This document shows, in pieces, positions 51,563 to 58,392 of a stretch of DNA of 64,000 bases. The stretch's first letter is position 1. Every line of letters begins with the position of its first letter. A program made the translations under genes and the position numbers. Origin of the DNA: Bacteroidota bacterium (GTDB lineage Bacteria > Bacteroidota > Bacteroidia > 2-12-FULL-35-15); the NCBI GenBank assembly GCA_029237775.1, contig JAQZBR010000002.1:558001-622000 (forward strand), given 5' to 3'. A model generated the notes under the pieces. It saw nothing but the letters and a program-made list of their open reading frames with translations, had not been told where the DNA came from and did not search any database.

Positions 51563-52642
51563 ATGTTAAAGTTAATCGACAGATATATCATTGGTAAGTT
51601 CCTGGGAACGTTCTTTTTCTCCCTGCTTCTTATCATTCTTATTGTTGTCGTGTTCGACATTTCTGAAAAGATCGAGGATTTTATTGGCAAAGAGGCTCCT
51701 TTTAAAGCAATTGTATTCGACTACTATTTCAACTTCATCCCCTGGATCATAAATCTTTTCAGCCCGCTGTTTACCTTTATAGCAGTAATCTTCTTCACTT
51801 CACGCATGGCAAGCCGCACGGAAATAGTGGCGATCCTCAGCAGCGGGGTAAGCTATACACGCTTACTTTTTCCATACATGCTTTCCGCAACAGTGATCGC
51901 AATGCTCTCGCTGGTGCTGAACAATTTTGTGATTCCGCATTCCACAAAAAAGCGTGTCGAGTTTGAAAATAAATATATCCGGAATGAATTCAATAACCGC
52001 GATAAGAACATCCATAAGCAGATCTCACCGGGTAACTTCATCTATCTTCAGAATTTTAATACAGAAGAAAACACCGGTTATAAATTTTCCATCGAGAAAT
52101 TCAGCAAAGGAAAATTATTTTATAAGCTGATGGCTGAAACGATCAAATGGGACAGTGTAAAAACAAAATGGGAGATCAGTAATTATTACATCCGTTACAT
52201 AAACGACATGGATGAATATATCAAAAGAGGAAAAGTTCTGGACACCGCCCTGGCATTCACGCCCGAAGAGTTTGGAAGGAAGGACAATACCATTGAAACG
52301 ATGGATTACTACGAGCTTGAAAAATACATCGAAACCGAAACTCTCAAAGGAAGCGATCATATTGAAGTGATCCGGCTTGAAAAATATCGCAGGATCGCCT
52401 TTCCATTTGCTACATTCATATTAACACTTATCGGGGTTTCAATTGCCAGTCGTAAAGTACGGGGAGGAATTGGAATGCATATCGGTTTGGGGATCGGGAT
52501 CAGCTTTACGTTTATCATGTTCATGCAGATCACCACCACCTTTGCTGCCAGCGGGCTAGTGTCGCCATTACTCGCTGTCTGGATACCAAATATCATCTTT
52601 AGCTTCCTTGCCTGGTATCTTCTGAAAGTAGCACAGAAATAA
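51563..52642 (+). CDS. LptF/LptG (YjgP/YjgQ) family permease
   Basis: This 359-aa inner-membrane protein has three N-terminal spans (FLGTFFFSLLLIILIVVVF, IPWIINLFSPLFTFIAVIFF, LLFPYMLSATVIAMLSLVLN), a periplasmic jellyroll (about 125-270) and three C-terminal spans (AFPFATFILTLIGVSIASRK near 285, GLGIGISFTFIMFMQI, AVWIPNIIFSFLAWYLL). LptF and LptG pair with LptB to drive lipopolysaccharide transport to the outer membrane. I cannot tell LptF from LptG. It follows tgt on the same strand with a 206-bp gap containing a repeat arm. Confidence 0.9.
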   Translation: MLKLIDRYIIGKFLGTFFFSLLLIILIVVVFDISEKIEDFIGKEAPFKAIVFDYYFNFIPWIINLFSPLFTFIAVIFFTSRMASRTEIVAILSSGVSYTRLLFPYMLSATVIAMLSLVLNNFVIPHSTKKRVEFENKYIRNEFNNRDKNIHKQISPGNFIYLQNFNTEENTGYKFSIEKFSKGKLFYKLMAETIKWDSVKTKWEISNYYIRYINDMDEYIKRGKVLDTALAFTPEEFGRKDNTIETMDYYELEKYIETETLKGSDHIEVIRLEKYRRIAFPFATFILTLIGVSIASRKVRGGIGMHIGLGIGISFTFIMFMQITTTFAASGLVSPLLAVWIPNIIFSFLAWYLLKVAQK

Positions 52643-52823
52643 TACGGATATCCTCTCAAGCCGTCTGTTTTAATGAAGAATTAATTCCGATTTCAGGGAA
52701 TAATAGTCCCAATTTCATGCAGTAAGCGGTGGCATAAATTTGTCATATAAATTAGCAGTATCTGATTTCATTCATTTATCTCAAAGCTCTTCGGACCAAC
52801 GTGATAAAAGTGAAAAGATTAAT

Positions 52824-52851
52824 AAAAAAGCTTCCGGAAGGAAGCTTTTTT
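52824..52851 (+). terminator. Rho-independent terminator with GGAA loop
   Basis: AAAAAAGCTTCC, loop GGAA, GGAAGCTTTTTT: perfect 12-bp stem closed by a GNRA tetraloop. It lies 181 nt past the permease stop. The intervening sequence contains no ORF, so it ends either a long 3' UTR or an unseen small RNA. Confidence 0.8.
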
Positions 52852-52874
52852 ATTTTCTTATGATTCAGCTGGCA

Positions 52875-52882
52875 TAATTTTG
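52875..52882 (+). promoter_or_regulatory. Candidate -7 element of the 69-aa gene
   Basis: TAATTTTG matches TAnnTTTG fully, 34 nt before the ATG. No well-placed TTG is visible upstream. Confidence 0.4.
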
Positions 52883-52916
52883 AAACATTAACTATGACAT
52901 ATTTAAACATTTTAAC

Positions 52917-53126
52917 ATGAAAAAGCTAGGCGTACTTGTACTTATCCTTGGTGTTGTGATCATGGGATACACAGCAGTGAAATTTGTTGAACAGAAAAAA
53001 AGAGGAACTGAAGAACAGGTTCAGGATAAGCCGCTTCCATTCCCATGGCTTCCTACTGTCGGAGCATTGCTTACTGCAGGCGGCATAATCATGATGGGCT
53101 CAGGAAGATTCAGGAGAGTGAGATAA
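52917..53126 (+). CDS. Small two-span membrane protein
   Basis: This 69-aa protein has two hydrophobic spans (LGVLVLILGVVIMGYTAV and FPWLPTVGALLTAGGIIMMG) joined by a charged loop (EQKKRGTEEQVQDK), and ends in a basic RFRRVR. It has its own -7 element and a terminator just after it, so it looks like a real single-gene unit. The family is not recognised. Confidence 0.6.
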   Translation: MKKLGVLVLILGVVIMGYTAVKFVEQKKRGTEEQVQDKPLPFPWLPTVGALLTAGGIIMMGSGRFRRVR

Positions 53127-53130
53127 AAAA

Positions 53131-53149
53131 AGGCCGGATAAACCGGCCA
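53131..53149. terminator. Short bidirectional terminator
   Basis: GGCCGG (53132-53137), loop ATAAA, CCGGCC (53143-53148), flanked by seven A on the left and by ATATTTT on the right. It separates the convergent 69-aa and 96-aa genes. Confidence 0.6.
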
Positions 53150-53170
53150 CATATTTTAAAGAAGGGAAAT

Positions 53171-53461
53171 TCAATATTTTACAAGAAGGATCTCCTCTTC
53201 TTTTTCTTTTGCCATTTCGTGGGTATCAAGACTGAAATTCACAAGTCTGCCGGCAAGGATCTCCTCTTTTTCTTCATTTCTTAATATGACCAGACGAGGC
53301 TTATAAAGCTCCTTTTCTGCGGCATCATTTGCCGATTCTAAAGGTTCTTCCATGTGAGCGTTTTTAAAATCCCAGTTGGTCTCAACTATTTTAAAAACAA
53401 AATAAAACAATACTCCACTGATCAGCATACCAAATAACTCCAAAGCACTTATTTCCGTCAT
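53171..53461 (-). CDS. Small single-span protein of unknown function
   Basis: This 96-aa protein has an N-terminal span (LELFGMLISGVLFYFVFKIV) and a charged, Glu/Lys-rich cytoplasmic or periplasmic tail (KPRLVILRNEEKEEILAGRL, ending EEEILLVKY). No family is recognised. It is transcribed in the same direction as YceI, whose stop lies 40 nt upstream, so the two may be co-transcribed. Confidence 0.6.
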   Translation of the reverse strand: MTEISALELFGMLISGVLFYFVFKIVETNWDFKNAHMEEPLESANDAAEKELYKPRLVILRNEEKEEILAGRLVNFSLDTHEMAKEKEEEILLVKY

Positions 53462-53501
53462 ATCTTTTTAGCTTTAATGGTGAGCTATTGTAAAGATGAG
53501 C

Positions 53502-54041
53502 TTACTTAGTAACAGGCACTGATATCGTAATTTCAACTTTATCTTTTCCCGATTTTCCCTTTTTTGTAACTCCGTAATCACCTGCGAAAACAATCATTGT
53601 CCCGTTAAAAGAACCTTCACCTGTTGCAGACTCAGTAAATGTAAAAGGAATTTCAACCGCTTTTGTGGAGTCCTTAATAGTTAGGTTACCATTTGCCAAA
53701 AAGCCTTTCTCAGCAGCTTTAACAGAGGTAGATTGGAAAGTGATCTGAGGATATTTCTCGGCATTGAAAAAATCGGCCGACATTAAATGGTCGTCTTTTT
53801 GTTTGTTACCTGTATTCAGGGTTTTTACATCCATGGATGCCTTGATCTTTGACGAGGCAGGATCTTTCTGATCGAATTCAATACTTGCTTTTAAACCGCT
53901 CAATGTTCCTTTGGTTCCTTCGTCAGGCAATTCAAATGATACGCTTGCTGCTTCTGATTTAACACTCCAAAGCATGGATATTGTAAATCCACTCGCAACA
54001 ACTAAAACCAAAAGGGCAAAAGAAACAGCTATTTTTTTCAT
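53502..54041 (-). CDS. YceI-family secreted lipid-binding protein
   Basis: This 179-aa protein has a signal peptide (IAVSFALLVLVVASGFTI) and the YceI lipocalin-like barrel, with SASIEF-type strand LSGLKASIEFDQKDPASSK, DHLMSADFFNAEKYPQITFQ (the family hallmark) and GDYGVTKKGKSGKDKVEITI at the end. YceI proteins bind isoprenoid lipids in the periplasm. The ORF track start at 54095 adds MMPLFFSYIRESNFKQTC; ATG 54041 (MKKIAVSF) gives a proper signal peptide. Confidence 0.93.
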   Translation of the reverse strand: MKKIAVSFALLVLVVASGFTISMLWSVKSEAASVSFELPDEGTKGTLSGLKASIEFDQKDPASSKIKASMDVKTLNTGNKQKDDHLMSADFFNAEKYPQITFQSTSVKAAEKGFLANGNLTIKDSTKAVEIPFTFTESATGEGSFNGTMIVFAGDYGVTKKGKSGKDKVEITISVPVTK

Positions 54042-54201
54042 ACAAGTTTGTTTAAAATTAGATTCACGAATATAAGAAAAAAATAATGGCATCATCTACA
54101 TCTTGATTTTTATATAAGCTGTTGACAAACATTCTTTTGAATTACTTTATGCAGAGAGTTATAAATGTTTTTTTTATTAAATTGCATAAAAATCACAAAA
54201 C

Positions 54202-54726
54202 ATGAAAAAACTCAAAATCTCCATTCTGGCAATTTCTGCAGCTCTCCTGCTGAATGCCTGCAGTCCAAGTGCTGAAGAAGCGCGTACGTATAATGATAAC
54301 CTGATAGCTCTTGAGCATCCGCTCACTGCAAAAGAAAATGCTTTTCTAGATCAGTTGTCATCAGCAAAATCTCCGGAAGAGTTGAAAAAATCTTATGATG
54401 AACTGGTAGCTCAGAGCGAGACGTCACTGGCTTCCGCAGAAAAAATGGAAGGCTTTGACAACAGCACTTCATACCGCGATGCCGCGAAAGAATATTTCAG
54501 CACTATCAAAGGAATCGTAAATAACGAATACAAAACAATTGTTGAGCTTGCTTCAAAGAATCCTGAAGAAGTGACGGATGAAGATTCGAAAAAATATGAA
54601 GAGCTGATCTCGTCTGTTCAGGAAAAATCTGAAAAAGTTCTTGCAAAGATCCAAACTGAACAAACAGCTTTCGCAGCAAAATATAAATTTGAAATCGAGC
54701 CAACTGTTGAAGAGGCGAAGAATTAG
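54202..54726 (+). CDS. Lipoprotein of unknown function, helical
   Basis: This 174-aa protein has a type II signal peptide with lipobox LLNAC (Cys about residue 20, followed by Ser-Pro). The rest is predicted mostly helical and charged, such as AKSPEELKKSYDELVAQSE and EYFSTIKGIVNNEYKTIVEL, without TPR signatures. It should be anchored to a membrane through lipid. No family is recognised. A hairpin terminator follows. Confidence 0.75.
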   Translation: MKKLKISILAISAALLLNACSPSAEEARTYNDNLIALEHPLTAKENAFLDQLSSAKSPEELKKSYDELVAQSETSLASAEKMEGFDNSTSYRDAAKEYFSTIKGIVNNEYKTIVELASKNPEEVTDEDSKKYEELISSVQEKSEKVLAKIQTEQTAFAAKYKFEIEPTVEEAKN

Positions 54727-54783
54727 TCATTGGTGATTAGGAAATTGGTTGACTGGGGATCAGTTAATTAGGCAATAACAAAG

Positions 54784-54812
54784 AAGCCCTTCAGGATAAC
54801 TGGAGGGCTTTT
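54784..54812 (+). terminator. Rho-independent terminator of the lipoprotein gene
   Basis: AAGCCCTTCAG, loop GATAA, CTGGAGGGCTT pair fully in RNA with one G-U pair, followed by TTATTTT. Confidence 0.75.
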
Positions 54813-54841
54813 ATTTTAAACACATTTGTATTTGAGCACTC

Positions 54842-54860
54842 CCTCCTGAAAGGCGGGAAC
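54842..54860. repeat. CCTCCTGAAAGGCGGGAAC intergenic repeat, copy 2
   Basis: It matches 6807-6826 except for one G. CTCTTCAAGCAAAGC downstream matches CTCTTCCGGCAAAGC near the first copy. Confidence 0.5.
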
Positions 54861-54915
54861 AAATCCGAGTCAGGTTATGCCTCTCTTCAAGCAAAGCGCC
54901 TCCACCATTAATAAA

Positions 54916-54959
54916 CTTCTCTCTGTACATCTCGGTGCCCTCTGTGACTCCGTGGTAAA
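54916..54959 (-). repeat. CACGGAGTCACAGAGGGCAC intergenic repeat
   Basis: The minus strand reads TTTACCACGGAGTCACAGAG followed by GGCACCGAGATGTACAGAG. It is related to the copy at 48-113. Confidence 0.5.
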
Positions 54960-55075
54960 TGCAAACAACTACCCTCCGTATTAAAAGCCTTCATTCTGCC
55001 TTTCTAAGAACACTCTTATGGATCTAAAAACACTCAGTCTAATTAACCAATGACCAATTAACTAATCAACCACAA

Positions 55076-55501
55076 CTAATTACAATAATTCATCATAACA
55101 GTACTCGCGTCCCCATTCCCCAACCCGCTTGCCTTACTCAGATCGATACAAGCATCTTTCTTCCTGCCTATCTCAAACAAACACATTCCCCTTCCGTAAA
55201 AAGCATTTCCATCACTACTGTTCAATGAGATCGCCCGTGAGTAGTCATTGATTGCAGCCCGATAATCCTTCAGATTTTGGAATGCAAGCGCACGGTGATA
55301 ATACCCTTCTGCGTTTTTAGGATCATAACCAACCACAAGATTAAATTGCTGCAAAGCGTTTTTCCAGTCGCCATTACTTTCCATCGCTTTCCCTTTTTCA
55401 AGTGCTATTATTGCTTCTTCTTCGCGCGATCTTGCGATCTCCTGAGCCGGAGATATAAATGAAATTAGTGCAAAGGTTGTGAGGAAGAAGAGCTTTTTCA
55501 T
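55076..55501 (-). CDS. Small secreted TPR protein
   Basis: This 141-aa protein has a signal peptide (LFFLTTFALISFISPAQ) and three TPR units (about 30-135: GDWKNALQQFNLVVGYDPKN, GYYHRALAFQNLKDYRAAIN, AFYGRGMCLFEIGRKKDACI). TPRs mediate protein contacts; the partner is unknown. It is the last gene of a minus-strand unit with the barrel gene (41 nt upstream) and the DUF6340-like lipoprotein. Confidence 0.88.
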   Translation of the reverse strand: MKKLFFLTTFALISFISPAQEIARSREEEAIIALEKGKAMESNGDWKNALQQFNLVVGYDPKNAEGYYHRALAFQNLKDYRAAINDYSRAISLNSSDGNAFYGRGMCLFEIGRKKDACIDLSKASGLGNGDASTVMMNYCN

Positions 55502-55542
55502 CGCAGATATATTACGTTAAGAAAAATGAATTTTTTATAAAG

Positions 55543-56136
55543 TTAATTAAATTTGAATGACAGTCCGGCCAGGGCCACCGGCCCGCCCAAACCAACCTCG
55601 GCATGGATCCCAATATTCTTATGAAAGAAATATCTCATTCCAAGTCCTGCTCTTCCGCCAACCGGAATTTGTGCTTCAATGAAGGAATTATTTTTTAAAT
55701 TATTCACACCGGGCTCTGTCTGATAATACTTCTGATCCACATACCCTGCACCGAAGGTTAAATAAAAATCGAATAATCTATTTTTGGCAAGATGTATATT
55801 CGCCTTTGCCAGGATCCTGTATTTTTCTATTCCGGCCGAATAATCAACACCATTCTTCGCGTAATGAACAACCGCCTCCGCATACGTTCCTTCCATACCA
55901 AGTCCGATCTTTTCGGTTACAAGGACCTCGAACCTGAAACCAAGATGATTTGTGCTGTTGATCGATTTAAAATACTCGGGATTTCCGTAGCCTGCTTTTA
56001 ATATTGACGTTCCAAGAAACGGATACCCATAATACACTTCCGTGATCACGCTGCCTTTTTTTACACAGACTTCCTGGGCAACAGCACTTATGCTGATGAT
56101 CAAAAAGTAAGATATAATACTAAATAAACGCAACAT
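55543..56136 (-). CDS. Predicted outer-membrane beta-barrel protein
   Basis: This 197-aa protein has a signal peptide (IISYFLIISISAVAQ) and alternating strands: LGFRFEVLVTEKIGLGMEGT, DFYLTFGAGYVDQKYY, GRAGLGMRYFFHKNIGIHAE. It ends LAGLSFKFN, close to the usual aromatic barrel end. A small eight-stranded barrel is likely. It starts 10 nt after the DUF6340-like gene, so the two are likely co-transcribed. Confidence 0.78.
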   Translation of the reverse strand: MLRLFSIISYFLIISISAVAQEVCVKKGSVITEVYYGYPFLGTSILKAGYGNPEYFKSINSTNHLGFRFEVLVTEKIGLGMEGTYAEAVVHYAKNGVDYSAGIEKYRILAKANIHLAKNRLFDFYLTFGAGYVDQKYYQTEPGVNNLKNNSFIEAQIPVGGRAGLGMRYFFHKNIGIHAEVGLGGPVALAGLSFKFN

Positions 56137-56146
56137 AATCTTTTAA

Positions 56147-57154
56147 TTAATATTCCATTCTGATCCGCTCCTTCAATTGATTCTGATAATCCCGTGCCAG
56201 CTTAATTCCATAATCTTCGTATGCTTTTTTTGCCCACTCGAGCGCTTCCTGCTGCTTACCTAACACTTCATTCGCCACAGCCATATTGAGACAAGCACGA
56301 CCTGCATTTGTACCGTTCCTGCTTTTTGTTAAAGGTTCCCAAACTTTGGCGGCTCCTTCCCAGTTTGCCACTTCCGACTTTCTGAAGGCCTTTAAGAATT
56401 CTTTTTTCTCACTTCCTTTCCCACGTTTATACATATCTCTTTTTACAGTGTAATAACCCGGAAGAAATCTTTCTATATATGATTGTCCGGCATTGTACGC
56501 AGTTTTTGGTAATGCTTCGGGAGGTGGAATGGCTAACGCACCCGAACCGGCATCAAACACCAGATGATCGGTTGTCTGATACTGATCAATAATTTTCTGA
56601 GAGGATGGATCATACAGTCTCCAATTGCTGATCACATTCATTCTGATCTGCTGCAATGGTGGCGGGGGCGGATTCCCATTGAGGATCGCGTTCACTTGGT
56701 TAGTGACTGCTCCGGCCACTATATCGGAATTGGAATCAAAAGTCTCGAGGACAAGCAAGACATCGGTTTTCGTTGAATCACATATCTTCTTAACCACTTT
56801 CCAATCCAGCATCGCGGGCATTTCCCTGCTTCCTGTTCCGTAAAGTTTTACGTTGGAGGCGACAACTATATTCAGCAGGTGCGAGCCGCTCATGCGGTCA
56901 TATACACCCCGCAGGCATTCATTTGAAGCTTTTTTATCTGAACCCGCTATCTCACCGCTGGTAATGGATTCGATTACTGTTGTATGATCTTCTTTTAATT
57001 TAAAAGAACGATTGATAACTGCAAGCGAATGAATGTTTTCAGGGAGAAAAACTTCCGGTGCTGTTGGATATTGCAGATTAACATATCCGTATTTAGTGCA
57101 GGATGATGTTGTGAGGATAATAATAAACAGTGCAAAGAAGGATGATCTTTTCAT
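56147..57154 (-). CDS. DUF6340-like lipoprotein
   Basis: This 335-aa protein has a lipobox (TTSSC, Cys about residue 19), an N-terminal domain with HSLAVINRSFKLKEDHTTVI and a middle domain that reads ALAIPPPEALPKTAYNAGQS, plus a C-terminal TPR-like part (ACLNMAVANEVLGKQQEALE). The features fit the Bacteroidota DUF6340 family as I recall it; that name is tentative. It is first in a three-gene unit with a barrel and a TPR protein, suggesting an envelope complex. A -7 element precedes it. Confidence 0.72.
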   Translation of the reverse strand: MKRSSFFALFIIILTTSSCTKYGYVNLQYPTAPEVFLPENIHSLAVINRSFKLKEDHTTVIESITSGEIAGSDKKASNECLRGVYDRMSGSHLLNIVVASNVKLYGTGSREMPAMLDWKVVKKICDSTKTDVLLVLETFDSNSDIVAGAVTNQVNAILNGNPPPPPLQQIRMNVISNWRLYDPSSQKIIDQYQTTDHLVFDAGSGALAIPPPEALPKTAYNAGQSYIERFLPGYYTVKRDMYKRGKGSEKKEFLKAFRKSEVANWEGAAKVWEPLTKSRNGTNAGRACLNMAVANEVLGKQQEALEWAKKAYEDYGIKLARDYQNQLKERIRMEY

Positions 57155-57171
57155 AATATCAAATTGAAGAT

Positions 57172-57179
57172 CAAATTTA
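57172..57179 (-). promoter_or_regulatory. Candidate -7 element of the DUF6340-like operon
   Basis: The minus strand reads TAAATTTG, a full match to TAnnTTTG, 17 nt before the ATG. The -33 is not clear. Confidence 0.4.
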
Positions 57180-57212
57180 ATGAAAGAGAATCAGGATTAA
57201 AATACCCATCAA

Positions 57213-57782
57213 TTATTTATTCTCCTTCACCACTTTTAATCCTTTTGTCCAGCGAATAATCTCCTTCAGCATGTTTTCTGCAGCTTTGTGTGAAGTCTCA
57301 TTAGGAACAAATTCAGCTTTATCATTTATGAATTGTGCAAACATTGGAAAGTTTACACCTTGTGACAATGGCACAACACTCATTGTTGCAAGATCTGCCT
57401 TCAGACTGTTCGCAGCGCGTGTACCTGCAGAAACACCGCCATAGCTGACGATGCCAGCTGCCTTGTATGCCCATTCCTGAGCAAGGTATTCTATTGCATT
57501 CCTTAATGGAGCCGGATAATTATAATCGTACTCTGCTGTCACAAACACAAATGCATCTGCCTCCTCAATCTTAGCGCTCCAGTCTTTCGTATGTTGATGT
57601 TCATATTTTTTCATCACCGGATGATGTGCTTCGTTCATCATGGGAAGACTTATCTCTCCGAGATCCAGCACTTCTACTTTGAAGTTGCCAGATTCATTCG
57701 CCTTTTCGGCAACCCATTTTGCGATCATTGGCCCTTTCCTTCCGGGGCGGACTGTTGATGTGATTATTTTAAGGTTATACAT
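57213..57782 (-). CDS. NADPH-dependent FMN reductase-family protein
   Basis: This 189-aa flavodoxin-like oxidoreductase has the FMN-phosphate loop IITSTVRPGRKGPMIAKWV, the middle motif FVFVTAEYDYNYPAPLRNAI and IVSYGGVSAGTRAANSL. These are typical of the NAD(P)H:FMN/chromate/quinone reductase group; the substrate cannot be read. The ORF track starts at 57821 and adds a Lys/Asn-rich stretch encoded by a poly-A tract. ATG 57782 (MYNLKIITSTVRPG) is preferred. Confidence 0.9.
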   Translation of the reverse strand: MYNLKIITSTVRPGRKGPMIAKWVAEKANESGNFKVEVLDLGEISLPMMNEAHHPVMKKYEHQHTKDWSAKIEEADAFVFVTAEYDYNYPAPLRNAIEYLAQEWAYKAAGIVSYGGVSAGTRAANSLKADLATMSVVPLSQGVNFPMFAQFINDKAEFVPNETSHKAAENMLKEIIRWTKGLKVVKENK

Positions 57783-57820
57783 TGTTTGTTTTTTTGTTTT
57801 TTTGTTTTTTCGTTTTTTCA
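57783..57820. repeat. Poly-T tract (T6-T7 repeated) upstream of the FMN reductase
   Basis: GTTTGTTTTTTTGTTTTTTT followed by GTTTTTTCGTTTTTTC: four homopolymer runs of 6-7 T (A on the coding strand) directly 5' of the ATG. It is slippage-prone. Confidence 0.6.
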
Positions 57821-57934
57821 ATATTAGGCATAATAACCGAAGATTTTACTCACACAGATGCTTAAAAGACGTGCCTGAAAAAGAATAAAAAATTGAAATT
57901 TAAAATGGTTTATAAAGGCATAAATTTTATTTAA

Positions 57935-58260
57935 GGAACTGAGCTCCACAATGTGGAAACAAATCTTAGACAATATTGTTCAACCACAATTTGTGTACAG
58001 ACGGACAAACATGGTCTGACATTCAGAGCGTTAAAGGAGTCGGTAATAGCTCATTCTTGCACAAATACAATTATACGCACACCAACCCTTCCAGCGGAAC
58101 TTCCTATTACAGACTTAAACAGAACGACTTTAACGGGATCCATTCGTATAGCTCTATCAGATCTATTTATCTTGAACAACAAAGCTCTTCATCTTTTACG
58201 CCCTATTTGAAAGAAAATCACGTCTATTCAGCGGATCAGCGGAATCAGATGTGTCTATGA
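57935..58260 (+). pseudogene. Relic of a T9SS-exported protein's C-terminal region
   Basis: The frame from about 57976 reads CTDGQTWSDIQSVKGVGNSS, then YNYTHTNPSSGTSYYRLKQN, DFNGIHSYSSIRSIYL. This is the well-known domain (STDGxxW...GxSYYRLKQxDxDG) just before the sorting signal of many Bacteroidota secreted proteins. Upstream the pattern continues in another frame (GTELHNVETN-like), with an in-frame stop at 57967, so a frameshift is likely. There is no start, no signal peptide and no complete sorting domain after it. It is a decayed gene end. Confidence 0.7.
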
Positions 58261-58331
58261 TTCGCATAGGTTTTTAAACTGCGACAAATAAAAATCCTAA
58301 ATTCAAATATATTCATCAATTTCTTAAACAC

Positions 58332-58358
58332 AAATGCCCCGCTTCCGCGAGGCATTTT
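58332..58358. terminator. Terminator-like hairpin downstream of the A2M gene
   Basis: AAATGCC-C-CGC-TTCC-GCG-A-GGCATTTT: outer and inner stems separated by one C/A mismatch, with a T-run on the plus side. It lies 35 nt past the A2M stop and 72 nt past the relic. Confidence 0.6.
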
Positions 58359-58392
58359 ACATTTTATTTGTAAACATTCTACAATACTAACT

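Larger units (their letters stand above)
54727..55075. other. 349-bp gap between the lipoprotein and TPR genes
   Basis: It contains a terminator (54784-54812) and two intergenic repeats (54842-54860 and 54916-54959). The remainder is non-coding TTAACCAATGACC-type sequence. No ORF or RNA is recognised. Confidence 0.6.

Noticed and set aside
53045-53284. 79-aa plus ORF across the 69-aa and 96-aa genes
   Set aside because: It runs through a terminator hairpin and is antisense to the 96-aa gene.
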